A DNA stretch of 18,822 bases from an uncultured Streptococcus sp. (GCF_905372115.1 NZ_CAJPNR010000042.1:1-18822); one strand, 5' to 3'. Positions 5,963 to 13,389 are shown, numbered from the stretch's first letter. Notes: generated by a model from the letters alone, not told the origin. Program-made: numbers and translations.

Positions 5963-5976
5963 TGAGAATATTCTCA
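5963..5976. promoter_or_regulatory. Perfect 14-bp palindrome, candidate MarR operator
   Basis: TGAGAATATTCTCA is a perfect palindrome in the divergent marR/ypmB intergenic region, about 20 bp upstream of the marR -35. It shares the GAGA-N4-TCTC pattern with 5403-5418. Confidence 0.5.
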
Positions 5977-6010
5977 TCAAAAAAAGATAGAAAAATAGGA
6001 GTATTTGTAG

Positions 6011-6016
6011 TATAAT
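6011..6016 (+). promoter_or_regulatory. Consensus -10 element of the ypmB promoter
   Basis: A perfect TATAAT lies six bases before the GTG start at 6023, which would place the transcription start on the start codon. No good -35 is visible at the correct distance (TAGAAA at 5988-5993), so this call is less secure than the marR promoter. Confidence 0.4.
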
Positions 6017-6022
6017 GACGGA

Positions 6023-6511
6023 GTGAAATATAAAAATAGAAATAAAGCCAGTTTTCCAATTTGGCAGTACCTTATCGGTATTTTTATCGTTCTCAGCGTT
6101 CTTGTCTTTTCATTTTTTGCAGTTTTGCAAGTATCTATGCAGCCGAGACAGTCGGCTAAGGAAGCAAGCAGACGCTTGGCCAAGGAATACGCAGATCTTG
6201 AAAAAGTGGATTCTTTTGCCATCTACAATGGGCAGGAATCTTACTACAGTCTGCTTGGTAAGACTAGTAAAGGTGTCGAAAAAGCTGTTTTGATTGCTAA
6301 AGATTCCAATGAGATTCGTGTCTATCGACTGGACCAAGGTGTCAGTCAGGCAGAGGTGGAGAGCATTGCCAAGGAAAATGGAGCAGGAACTATTGATAAG
6401 GTAACCATGGGTTATTTTCAGGATCAGCCCATCTGGGAAGTCAAGTCGGGAGGCACCTACTACCTGATTGGTTTTGAAAGCGGACAGTTGGTCAGCAAGG
6501 AGGGACTATGA
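6023..6511 (+). CDS. ypmB: YpmB/TseB-like membrane protein (DUF5590)
   Basis: A 162-residue protein with a basic N-terminus, a membrane anchor at about residues 14-37 and an extracytoplasmic region, matching YpmB. In Bacillus subtilis this protein is called TseB and affects cell-wall elongation through a class A/B penicillin-binding protein. Identification rests on size, layout and position: ypmB is directly upstream of aspB in Bacillus, and here it overlaps aspB by four bases (ATGA). GTG 6023 is used because an in-frame TAG lies at 6008-6010 and no other start precedes the membrane segment. There is no Shine-Dalgarno site at a usable distance, only GGA touching the start. The gene is divergent from marR. 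Confidence 0.85.
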   Translation: MKYKNRNKASFPIWQYLIGIFIVLSVLVFSFFAVLQVSMQPRQSAKEASRRLAKEYADLEKVDSFAIYNGQESYYSLLGKTSKGVEKAVLIAKDSNEIRVYRLDQGVSQAEVESIAKENGAGTIDKVTMGYFQDQPIWEVKSGGTYYLIGFESGQLVSKEGL

Positions 6512-7689
6512 AATTATCAAATCGTGTCTTAAAGATGGAAGAAAGTGTGACTTTAGCAACAGCAGCGCGTGCTAAGGCTTTGAAAGCGCAGGGGCGGGAT
6601 ATTCTGTCTTTGACTCTGGGAGAGCCAGATTTTCCGACGCCTAAGAACATCCGAGATGCGGCTTTATCTGCCATTGAGGATGGGCGCGCTAGCTTTTATA
6701 CGGTGACTAGCGGTCTTCCAGAGCTAAAAGAAGCTGTAGTAGAGTATTTTGCTAACTATTACGGCTACACAATCCAGCCTAATCAAGTGACGGTGGCAAC
6801 CGGAGCTAAGTTCTCCCTCTATACCTTCTTTATGAGTGTGCTTGACCCAGGTGATGAAGCTATCATTCCGACGCCGTACTGGGTAAGCTACGGTGACCAG
6901 ATTAAGATGGCCGAGGGGATTCCTGTTTTTGTTCAAGCTACTGAAGAAAATAATTTCAAGGTGACGGTGGAACAGCTGGAATCTGCTCGTACTGATAAGA
7001 CCAAGGTCTTGGTTTTGAACTCGCCGTCCAACCCGACTGGTATGATTTATACAGCAGAGGAGCTGCTAGCGATTGGAAACTGGGCTGTGGAGCATGATAT
7101 TCTGATTTTGGCAGATGACATTTATGGACGTCTGGTTTATAACGGCAATAAATTTACGCCAATTTCTAGTCTGTCAGAGGAGATTCGCAAGCATACTGTG
7201 GTTATCAATGGTGTCTCTAAGAGCTACTCCATGACAGGCTGGCGGATTGGCTATGCAGTTGGTGAGCCAGAAATTATAGCTGCCATGAGTAAGATTGCAG
7301 GGCAGACAACATCTAACCCGACAGCAGCGGCTCAATACGCAGCTATAGAAGCGCTGACTGGCAGTCAGGAAACGGTTGAGACTATGCGTCAAGCCTTTGA
7401 AGAGCGTCTGAATACCATCTATCCACTCTTGGCTCAGGTGCCAGGATTTGAAGTGGTCAAGCCACAAGGGGCCTTCTATCTCTTTCCAAATGTCAAGAAA
7501 GCCATGGAAATGAAAGGTTATACAGATGTGACCGAGTTTACGACAGCAATTTTAGAAAAAGTTGGCGTGGCTCTGGTGACCGGAGCAGGATTTGGTGCTC
7601 CAGAAAATGTCCGCCTCAGCTATGCGACTGATCTGGAAACACTCAAAGAAGCCGTTGGACGCCTGCAGCAATTTATGGAGAGTAAATAA
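6508..7689 (+). CDS. aspB: Class I pyridoxal-phosphate aminotransferase, aspartate aminotransferase type
   Basis: A 393-residue cytosolic enzyme of the fold-type I aminotransferases, of the length usual for bacterial class Ib aspartate aminotransferases. It would interconvert aspartate and 2-oxoglutarate with oxaloacetate and glutamate. Visible motifs are NSPSNPTG (171-178), ADDIYGRLVY with D203 and Y206 at the cofactor-binding positions, SKSYSMTGWRIGY with the Schiff-base lysine K238, and R369 in NVRLSYA at the substrate carboxylate position. The gene overlaps ypmB by four bases, so the two are probably translated together. A hairpin terminator follows. In Bacillus asnS comes next, but here five accessory genes intervene. 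Substrate preference within the family cannot be fixed from sequence alone, but synteny supports AspB. Confidence 0.93.
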   Translation: MKLSNRVLKMEESVTLATAARAKALKAQGRDILSLTLGEPDFPTPKNIRDAALSAIEDGRASFYTVTSGLPELKEAVVEYFANYYGYTIQPNQVTVATGAKFSLYTFFMSVLDPGDEAIIPTPYWVSYGDQIKMAEGIPVFVQATEENNFKVTVEQLESARTDKTKVLVLNSPSNPTGMIYTAEELLAIGNWAVEHDILILADDIYGRLVYNGNKFTPISSLSEEIRKHTVVINGVSKSYSMTGWRIGYAVGEPEIIAAMSKIAGQTTSNPTAAAQYAAIEALTGSQETVETMRQAFEERLNTIYPLLAQVPGFEVVKPQGAFYLFPNVKKAMEMKGYTDVTEFTTAILEKVGVALVTGAGFGAPENVRLSYATDLETLKEAVGRLQQFMESK

Positions 7690-7736
7690 AGCTCTCAATC
7701 TTACACTGCTTTCGAAGATGTATAAACGATAAATAT

Positions 7737-7761
7737 GGACGGACTCAGAGTTCGTCCTTTT
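7737..7761 (+). terminator. Terminator after aspB
   Basis: GGACGGACT pairs with AGTTCGTCC (nine pairs, one G-T wobble) around a CAG loop, followed by TTTT and further T-rich sequence. It ends the ypmB-aspB transcript. The remaining gap to 7940 holds an AT-rich stretch with a TAAAAT at 7805-7810 that may be a weak promoter. I see nothing else there. Confidence 0.75.
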
Positions 7762-7940
7762 CAATTTATTTTTTACTGTACTGGTAATGAATTAAATAAT
7801 ATAGTAAAATAATATAGAAAGATATGGAAGCGTTTTTCACTCTAGTCAAAATCAGCAAGCTTTAGCAAGGATAAATGTTAATTGGCTTCGCTTAGAATTC
7901 AGCTGATGAAGGATTTAAACAATAGTGGAGGGAGAACAAT

Positions 7941-8417
7941 ATGAAACGTCGTTTGATTTTCTTATTCTTGCTAGGCGGTCTAGTCTTGCTAGGAGCTTAT
8001 GTTTTCTTTAATTCAGAGGTGGGTTGGACCACAATTTCCCAGTCTAAGCCGGGTGAACCAAGCTACAGCCTACAAGCAAAAGATAATCACTATCGTATCC
8101 ACTATTATGAGAATTCCTCGGCCCGTAAGGATTGGTACTTGAATAATTACCAGCCAGCTTTAAATTTAAAAATGCGAACTTTGAATAGTGAGCAATTAAA
8201 AAATACTGAAGGGGGATCTGCAAAGCAGGAACTTTCTGGGACGGGCTATGCGGATTTTACGATGGTTTATGAGACTCGCTATAATCCTCAGATTGAGCGA
8301 ACCTATTTTAAGGTCCATATTGTAGTTAATGATAAGGGAGATGTAGACACTAAGAAAAGCAGTATGACCTACTGGAAGACGGAAGAAGAGGTAAAGAATG
8401 ATCCGCCTATTGATTAA
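7941..8417 (+). CDS. Exported or membrane-anchored protein of unknown function, 158 aa
   Basis: The protein begins MKRRLIFLFLLGGLVLLGAY, a basic start plus a hydrophobic segment of about 20 residues that would act as a signal anchor. The mature part is hydrophilic, tyrosine-rich and probably beta-rich (YRIHYYENSS, YFKVHIVVNDKGDVDTKKSS). No lipobox cysteine follows the hydrophobic segment, so it is not a lipoprotein. I do not recognise the family. ATG 7941 has GGAGGGAG upstream. The gene stands alone between the aspB terminator and the promoter at 8506, and is part of the accessory stretch that separates aspB from asnS. Confidence 0.8.
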   Translation: MKRRLIFLFLLGGLVLLGAYVFFNSEVGWTTISQSKPGEPSYSLQAKDNHYRIHYYENSSARKDWYLNNYQPALNLKMRTLNSEQLKNTEGGSAKQELSGTGYADFTMVYETRYNPQIERTYFKVHIVVNDKGDVDTKKSSMTYWKTEEEVKNDPPID

Positions 8418-8505
8418 AAAGCAGCTATCAATGGCAGATTAACTAAGTATAAGTAACTTTATGATAAGAATCACCAGACGACTTAAAAATTTGAGGAGTA
8501 TTTAG

Positions 8506-8534
8506 TTGAAGACGAGGGTGTTTCGGTGTATAAT
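8506..8534 (+). promoter_or_regulatory. Predicted promoter of the three-gene unknown operon
   Basis: TTGAAG (8506-8511), 17 bases, TATAAT (8529-8534) is a near-consensus promoter. Transcription would start near 8541, leaving an untranslated leader of about 110 nt that contains a small hairpin, CTGCAT (8559-8564) with ATGCAG (8574-8579). Confidence 0.65.
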
Positions 8535-8649
8535 AAAAGAAGTCCATTTGGTCTAGCCCTGCATTCTATTCATATGCAGTGTGTTCCTCATGGTCTTTTT
8601 ACTTAAGTAATAATAGGGATGAAGATTATTTTGTACAAAAGGAGATAAA

Positions 8650-9069
8650 ATGGGTTTTATCAGAAAGGAAATAGGGGAAAGAGAGAAGAAGCTTCTCGAG
8701 GATTTTTCTATTGAAGAAAAAGAACTGGCTCTGCCATTTTTACTAGAGGATGAGAAGAGAGGGATTTTTCTCTGCGTCAAGCAATTTCGTATCGGGGAAG
8801 GGAAATATCAGGTTTTAGCCATGATTCTCGGTGGCCATTTGCTTGAATTTCGCCTAGAAGAAGAGCGGGCCGATAGATATCCAGTTCGCAATGAGGAAGA
8901 TCAAAGTGTAAAAGGTCTATCGACAGAAACAATCTCCCAGCTAGTGATTCCCAAGGTTTTAAAAGGACGAGAGGACAAGATCGTAACAGTGATTCAACAT
9001 GCCCTGTCGCAGATTAACCCTTATTATGATACAAAGATAAGGGAAGTAAACCACGTGGAGTACAGATAA
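8650..9069 (+). CDS. Unknown cytosolic protein, 139 aa, paralogue of the next gene
   Basis: A 139-residue, charged, probably cytosolic protein with no signal or membrane segment. Residues from about 42 to the end align with the C-terminal half of the next protein: GIFLCVKQF, LGGHLLEFRL, SVKGLSTETISQLVIPKVL, VIQHALSQINPYYDTKIREVN. No known family is recognised. AAAGGAG precedes ATG 8650, and a near-consensus promoter lies about 120 bp upstream. The gap to the next gene is 14 nt, so the three genes up to 10037 are very probably one operon. Confidence 0.8.
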   Translation: MGFIRKEIGEREKKLLEDFSIEEKELALPFLLEDEKRGIFLCVKQFRIGEGKYQVLAMILGGHLLEFRLEEERADRYPVRNEEDQSVKGLSTETISQLVIPKVLKGREDKIVTVIQHALSQINPYYDTKIREVNHVEYR

Positions 9070-9083
9070 AGAGGAGATAGGAT

Positions 9084-9677
9084 ATGGGATTATTAGAAAA
9101 GTGTCTGGACTTTTTACCGACTAGGCGGGCTGTCAGTGACATAGAAGAAGATATGAGTTGGGAGGAAGAATTTACCCCTAAAAGAGTTCATCATAAAGCA
9201 GTCAGTAGTAACCCTCAGAAGGAGACTGAGGGAACAGCGTCTCTTCCCCAAGAAGGAAGTTGGAAGTTCGTGCACGAGATGATTTCTGAAGAAGGGGTTG
9301 AGCTTTTAAAGAGGGCTGGGATTAATGACGAGTTAGTCTTTGAAACGGGCGATTGGGTCGCAGATCATGATTTGGGGATTTATCTGGTCCTTTATCGCTT
9401 TGGTGGCAGAACCAACTGGAAGAAGACTTATAAGCTAATCTTGCAAGGACAGGTGATTGAATTTAAGACCAAGACCATTTTTCATCAGCAGGATTTTTCT
9501 TATGAAGATGGGGAATTCACTAAGGGAGTGATTGTCAAAAATGTCTCCAATATGCTTCTGCCCATAGCTTTCGAAGGTCAACAGCAGCGGGTGCTCCATA
9601 TCATTCAAGCGGCTCTCTCAGCAGCTAGCCCAAGCTATGATACGGTCATTTACAGGGCGAACTTTGATTTGGTTTAG
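9084..9677 (+). CDS. Unknown cytosolic protein, 197 aa, paralogue of the previous gene
   Basis: A 197-residue protein in two parts. An N-terminal charged, low-complexity region (about 1-55, with EEDMSWEEEF and a Thr/Ser/Gln-rich stretch) is probably disordered. A C-terminal domain matches the previous protein: GIYLVLYRF, LILQGQVIEFK, FTKGVIVKNVSNMLLPIAFE, IIQAALSAASPSYDTVIYRAN. The shared pattern is GI.L, L.G...EF, KG, LP, IQ.ALS...P.YDT.I...N. No family is recognised, and no catalytic motif stands out. A good GAGGAGATAG site precedes the start. The next gene begins nine bases after the stop. Confidence 0.82.
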   Translation: MGLLEKCLDFLPTRRAVSDIEEDMSWEEEFTPKRVHHKAVSSNPQKETEGTASLPQEGSWKFVHEMISEEGVELLKRAGINDELVFETGDWVADHDLGIYLVLYRFGGRTNWKKTYKLILQGQVIEFKTKTIFHQQDFSYEDGEFTKGVIVKNVSNMLLPIAFEGQQQRVLHIIQAALSAASPSYDTVIYRANFDLV

Positions 9678-9686
9678 GAGGGGAAG

Positions 9687-10037
9687 ATGATATATATTAC
9701 AAAAGAAGATGTTTTGATGTGGCTGGAGAAACATGAGCCAGTGGCCAATCGTCAGAAGGATATTGCGGCTTTTCATAAAGAACTGTCGTTTCGTTTGCAA
9801 AGAATGGACTTTCGACCGTCTAGCAGTTCCAAAAATCCTCAGAGAGATGTTTGTGAAGACCCTGACCAAGAGCTGACTGTAGCCTTTACTCAGGACGGGG
9901 AGGGGAATTATGCGACGATTGACCAGAGTCCAGGAGGTCAGATTCTCAGTGATCAGCGCTTTAAGATGGCTTTGAAAAAAGTCTTGAACTATGATGATGA
10001 TATGGTTGATCGACTGCTTTATGGAACGAAAAATTAG
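9687..10037 (+). CDS. Unknown protein, 116 aa, third gene of the operon
   Basis: A 116-residue, probably cytosolic protein with no recognised domain. The N-terminal part (ITKEDVLMWLEKHEP, then KDIAAFHKELSFRLQRMDF) looks helical. The middle is serine-rich and polar, and the end (QRFKMALKKVLNYDDDMVDR) is again helical. AGGAGGGG precedes ATG 9687. It lies nine bases after the 197-aa gene and is followed by a terminator, so it closes the operon. The context suggests it works with the two paralogues, but the role is unknown. Confidence 0.78.
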   Translation: MIYITKEDVLMWLEKHEPVANRQKDIAAFHKELSFRLQRMDFRPSSSSKNPQRDVCEDPDQELTVAFTQDGEGNYATIDQSPGGQILSDQRFKMALKKVLNYDDDMVDRLLYGTKN

Positions 10038-10063
10038 TCCTCTTATTCAGAGAGAGTTATCCG

Positions 10064-10088
10064 CCAGCCTTTAGGAGGCTGGTTTTTT
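10064..10088 (+). terminator. Terminator of the three-gene operon
   Basis: CCAGCCT pairs with AGGCTGG around TTAGG and is followed by six T residues, a textbook intrinsic terminator. Confidence 0.88.
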
Positions 10089-10141
10089 AATTTTTCTGAG
10101 ATTTAGACTCTTCAAGGATAGCTATTGCAATCGCTTTATGG

Positions 10142-10147
10142 TAAAAT
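10142..10147 (+). promoter_or_regulatory. Extended -10 promoter for the VOC-asnS unit
   Basis: TGG followed by TAAAAT at 10142-10147 is an extended -10. The -35 at 17 bp (TAGCTA) is weak. It is the only promoter-like element seen between the upstream terminator and the VOC gene, so it may also drive asnS. No T-box leader was seen. Confidence 0.45.
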
Positions 10148-10216
10148 ATAGAACAGATGTCCAAAAGATTTGTCTTGAAATAAAGTGACATTTAGCAACC
10201 AATCTAGGAGGCAGAT

Positions 10217-10582
10217 ATGATTGATCATTTTGGCATTACAGTCAAGGATTTGGAAGCCAGCAAGTTCTTTTATCAGAAAGCTTTAGAGCCATTGGGCTAC
10301 AAGATTGCCTTTGAAATTCCTCAGGCAGTAAGTTTTGCAGAACCTCGGACGGCTCCAGCTGGAGATTTTTGGTTAAGTCAGGGACAATCAGATGCGTCTC
10401 ATTTTGCCTTTCGTGCGGAGACTAGGGAGCAGGTGGATGCTTTTTATCAAGCGGGCCTTGCAGCGGGCGGAAAAGATAATGGTGCCCCAGGTATTCGTCC
10501 CCAATATCACCAACCTTATTATGCAGCCTTTGTCTTGGATCCAGATGGTAATAATGTTGAGGCAGTCTGTCATAAAGAATAA
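10217..10582 (+). CDS. VOC (glyoxalase/bleomycin-resistance) family protein
   Basis: A 121-residue protein of the vicinal oxygen chelate fold with two beta-alpha-beta-beta-beta modules. Candidate metal ligands are H4 (IDHFGI), H62 (SHFAFRA) and E115 (NNVEAVCH), in the usual positions for this superfamily. The second module ends with the typical DPDGNNVE motif. Family members bind a divalent metal and act as lyases, dioxygenases, isomerases or drug-binding proteins, and the substrate here is not predictable. AGGAGG precedes ATG 10217. The stop lies only 21 nt before asnS with no terminator between, so the two are likely cotranscribed. The protein is cytosolic. Confidence 0.9.
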   Translation: MIDHFGITVKDLEASKFFYQKALEPLGYKIAFEIPQAVSFAEPRTAPAGDFWLSQGQSDASHFAFRAETREQVDAFYQAGLAAGGKDNGAPGIRPQYHQPYYAAFVLDPDGNNVEAVCHKE

Positions 10583-10603
10583 AAAATAGAAAAGAGAAAA
10601 AAC

Positions 10604-11950
10604 GTGTCAAAGAAAATCGTAACAATTATTGATGTGAAAAATTATGTTGGTCAAGAAGTGACCATCGGTGCTTGGGTTGCCAATAAGTCAGGTAAGGGTA
10701 AGATTGCTTTCTTGCAGCTGCGTGATGGCTCTGCCTTTTTCCAAGGGGTGGCCTTCAAGCCTAACTTCATTGAGAAATTTGGCGAAGAAGAAGGATTGGC
10801 GAAGTTTGATACGATTAAAAAGCTTAGCCAAGAAACTTCTGTCTATGTGACAGGGATTGTCAAGGAAGACGAACGTTCAAAATTTGGCTACGAGCTGGAC
10901 ATTACAGATATCGAAATCATCGGTGAGTCAAATGACTATCCAATCACGCCCAAAGAACATGGGACTGACTTCCTCATGGACAACCGTCACTTGTGGCTGC
11001 GTTCTCGTAAGCAAGTGGCCATGATGCAAATCCGCAATGCCATTATCTACGCTACCTATGAATTCTTTGACAAGAATGGCTTTATGAAGTTTGACAGCCC
11101 AATCTTGTCAGGAAATGCAGCAGAAGACTCAACTGAGCTCTTTGAAACAGACTACTTCGGAACTCCAGCATACTTAAGCCAATCTGGTCAGCTTTATCTG
11201 GAAGCAGGAGCCATGGCTCTTGGCCGTGTCTTTGACTTTGGTCCTGTATTCCGTGCCGAAAAATCAAAAACTCGTCGTCATTTGACGGAGTTCTGGATGA
11301 TGGATGCAGAGTATTCATACTTGACGCATGATGAGTCACTTGACTTGCAAGAAGCTTATGTTAAAGCCTTGATTCAAGGTGTTCTTGACCGTGCTCCTCA
11401 AGCTTTGGAAACACTGGAACGCGATGTAGAACTCCTGAAACGCTATATTGCAGAGCCGTTCAAACGTGTTAGCTATGATGAAGCGATTGATCTTTTGCAA
11501 GCTCATGAAAATGATGAAGATGCAGACTACGAACACCTTGAGCATGGTGATGACTTTGGTTCTCCGCATGAAACATGGATTTCAAACTACTTTGGTGTAC
11601 CAACCTTTGTCGTGAACTACCCAGCAGCCATCAAGGCTTTCTACATGAAGCCAGTTCCTGGAAATCCAGACCGTGTCCTTTGTGCAGACTTGCTGGCACC
11701 AGAGGGATATGGAGAAATCATCGGTGGTTCTATGCGTGAGGAAGACTACGATGCTCTTGTTGCTAAAATGAATGACCTTGGTATGGATACGACAGAATAT
11801 GAATTCTACCTTGATCTTCGTAAGTATGGAACAGTTCCACATGGTGGCTTCGGTATCGGTATCGAGCGTATGGTAACCTTTGTGGCAGGGACCAAGCATA
11901 TCCGTGAAGCCATCCCATTCCCACGTATGCTGCACCGTATTAAACCATAA
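10604..11950 (+). CDS. asnS: Asparagine--tRNA ligase
   Basis: A 448-residue class IIb aminoacyl-tRNA synthetase that charges tRNA-Asn with asparagine using ATP. An N-terminal anticodon-binding OB-fold (about 1-115) is followed by the class II catalytic core, with motif 2 at FRAEKSKTRRHLTEF (from F216) and motif 3 at GGFGIGIERMV (414-424). The length matches other streptococcal AsnS proteins. The start is GTG 10604, in the family position MSKK, with only a weak GAGA-type ribosome site upstream, so translational coupling to the VOC gene is possible. A hairpin terminator follows. In Bacillus asnS follows aspB directly; here 2.9 kb of other genes lie between. Confidence 0.97.
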   Translation: MSKKIVTIIDVKNYVGQEVTIGAWVANKSGKGKIAFLQLRDGSAFFQGVAFKPNFIEKFGEEEGLAKFDTIKKLSQETSVYVTGIVKEDERSKFGYELDITDIEIIGESNDYPITPKEHGTDFLMDNRHLWLRSRKQVAMMQIRNAIIYATYEFFDKNGFMKFDSPILSGNAAEDSTELFETDYFGTPAYLSQSGQLYLEAGAMALGRVFDFGPVFRAEKSKTRRHLTEFWMMDAEYSYLTHDESLDLQEAYVKALIQGVLDRAPQALETLERDVELLKRYIAEPFKRVSYDEAIDLLQAHENDEDADYEHLEHGDDFGSPHETWISNYFGVPTFVVNYPAAIKAFYMKPVPGNPDRVLCADLLAPEGYGEIIGGSMREEDYDALVAKMNDLGMDTTEYEFYLDLRKYGTVPHGGFGIGIERMVTFVAGTKHIREAIPFPRMLHRIKP

Positions 11951-11957
11951 ATCAATG

Positions 11958-11980
11958 AAAACGCCCATGTGGCGTTTTTT
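11958..11980 (+). terminator. Terminator after asnS
   Basis: AAAACGCC pairs with GGCGTTTT around CATGT, ending in a run of six T residues. Confidence 0.88.
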
Positions 11981-12040
11981 CAACAGTAAACTATGAAATA
12001 ATCCAAAAACAGAATTTTAGAGAAAGAAGAGGTAGGAGTC

Positions 12041-12046
12041 ATGTAA
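12041..12046 (+). other. Start-stop element with a strong ribosome site upstream of the MFS gene
   Basis: AGGTAGGAG at 12030-12038 is followed by ATG TAA at 12041-12046, a start codon directly followed by stop. The same frame then stays open (TADQQVIKDDIKKHLLKEKI) into the MFS gene. It may be a broken small gene or a minimal regulatory ORF. Confidence 0.3.
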
Positions 12047-12056
12047 ACAGCAGATC

Positions 12057-12093
12057 AACAAGTGATAAAGGATGACATTAAAAAACACTTGTT
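12057..12093 (+). repeat. Inverted repeat just upstream of the MFS ribosome site
   Basis: AACAAGTG (12057-12064) and CACTTGTT (12086-12093) are 8-bp perfect inverted arms with a 21-nt spacer. The right arm touches the AAAGGAG ribosome site. It could be an operator or an RNA hairpin that affects translation. Confidence 0.4.
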
Positions 12094-12105
12094 AAAGGAG
12101 AAAAT

Positions 12106-13293
12106 ATGTTTAAAAGAAGTTATCGGAAAAATATCGGTCTTATGGCCGGAGTTGAATTTTTTGCCTTTCTAGGCATTACCAGTTTTTGGATTTTATTTCT
12201 AAGTCAAAATGGCATGTCACTTTGGCAGATTGGGCTTTTGGAAAGTATTTTTCATGCGACTAGCGTCATTTGTGAGATTCCTTCCGGGATGTTGGCGGAT
12301 CGCTTTTCCTACAAGACCAATCTTTATCTGAGCCGGATAGCCGGGATTGTGTCTTCTGTTCTCATGTTGGTGGGGCAGGGGAACTTTTGGGTTTATGCAC
12401 TGGCTATGGTGATTAGTGCTTGGTCCTATAACTTTGATTCGGGGACAAGTGCGGCCATGGTTTATGATTCTTCTGTAGAGGCTGGACTCAAGGAACGTTA
12501 CTTATCCATCTCCAGTTTTATGTCTGGAGTGGCTGAAGCGACCCGGTCTTTGGGAACGGTCTGGGCTGGATTTTTTGTCCATGGACAATTGCATCTGACC
12601 TACTATATCATGATTGGCACCTCTATCATCGTTCTTTTCTTGACTTGGATGCTGAAGGAGCCAAGTGTCAAAGCAGAGAAAGCAGAACGTCTGACCATGA
12701 AAAAGATTATCTGGGCTGTCAAAGAGGAATTGCAGAGAAATCCCAGCCTTTTTATCTGGATGATTCTTTCCCAAATCATCGGAACACTCATGTGCATGTT
12801 TTATTTTTACTATCAAAATCAATTGCCTGACTTAAAAGATTGGCAGATTTCGCTGGTCATGCTGATTGGCAGTGCTTTGAATATCTTAGCGGTCTATCTG
12901 GCGAGTGTAATTGGAAAGAAGTATTCTGCCCAAAAACTCTTTCCTTCAGTGGTCCTTCTAACTGGAGCAAGCTACCTGCTGTCCTATTTTGGAACGCCGA
13001 TCATCTATATTTTGATTTATCTAATCAGCAACGCCTTGTATGCACTTTTCCAGCCGATTTTTGACAACGATTTACAAAAGCAGCTGCCAAGTGAAGTACG
13101 GGCGACCATGCTCAGTGTCTATTCTATGATGTTCAGCCTGAGCATGATTGTCATTTTTCCTGTGACAGGCTGGTTGATTGATTACTTTGGCTTCGATTGG
13201 ACTTTTATAGCTTTAGGCGGCTTCTTATTAGCCGTAACGCCACTTTTGTATATGAGTCTAAAGAAAATAAGCCAGAGCTTACAAGAAGTCTAA
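12106..13293 (+). CDS. MFS transporter, 12-helix drug/metabolite efflux type
   Basis: A 395-residue integral membrane protein with about 12 hydrophobic segments and a central cytoplasmic loop (KEPSVKAEKAERLTMKK, about 182-200) dividing two six-helix halves, the build of the major facilitator superfamily. A motif A-like GMLADRFSYK lies between helices 2 and 3 (about residues 61-70), as in proton-coupled transporters. The EIPSGMLADR sequence is common in uncharacterised streptococcal efflux-like proteins. The substrate is unknown. AAAGGAG precedes ATG 12106. A terminator follows, so the gene is probably transcribed alone. Neighbouring ABC exporter and ABC-F genes suggest a region rich in export and defence functions, but this does not prove a drug substrate. 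Confidence 0.9.
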   Translation: MFKRSYRKNIGLMAGVEFFAFLGITSFWILFLSQNGMSLWQIGLLESIFHATSVICEIPSGMLADRFSYKTNLYLSRIAGIVSSVLMLVGQGNFWVYALAMVISAWSYNFDSGTSAAMVYDSSVEAGLKERYLSISSFMSGVAEATRSLGTVWAGFFVHGQLHLTYYIMIGTSIIVLFLTWMLKEPSVKAEKAERLTMKKIIWAVKEELQRNPSLFIWMILSQIIGTLMCMFYFYYQNQLPDLKDWQISLVMLIGSALNILAVYLASVIGKKYSAQKLFPSVVLLTGASYLLSYFGTPIIYILIYLISNALYALFQPIFDNDLQKQLPSEVRATMLSVYSMMFSLSMIVIFPVTGWLIDYFGFDWTFIALGGFLLAVTPLLYMSLKKISQSLQEV

Positions 13294-13301
13294 TATTAAT
13301 G

Positions 13302-13336
13302 TTCTCTTTCTGCTGGTCAGAAGGAGAATATTTTTT
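13302..13336 (+). terminator. Terminator after the MFS gene
   Basis: TTCTCTTTCTG pairs with CAGAAGGAGAA (11 pairs, one wobble) around CTGGT, followed by TATTTTTT. Confidence 0.82.
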
Positions 13337-13354
13337 AGCCTTTGAAAATTATGG

Positions 13355-13360
13355 TAAAAT
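13355..13360 (+). promoter_or_regulatory. Extended -10 promoter of the ABC exporter operon
   Basis: ATGG followed by TAAAAT repeats the extended -10 type seen at 10142 and, on the other strand, upstream of marR. No convincing -35 is visible; transcription would start about 13367, some 23 bases before the first ABC gene. Confidence 0.5.
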
Positions 13361-13389
13361 AAATACAGTTTAATGGAGAAGTAGGAAGT

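Noticed and set aside
10040..10603. Search for a T-box leader before asnS.
   Set aside because: No T-box sequence or specifier layout was seen. asnS lies 21 nt after the VOC gene, with no room for a riboswitch between.
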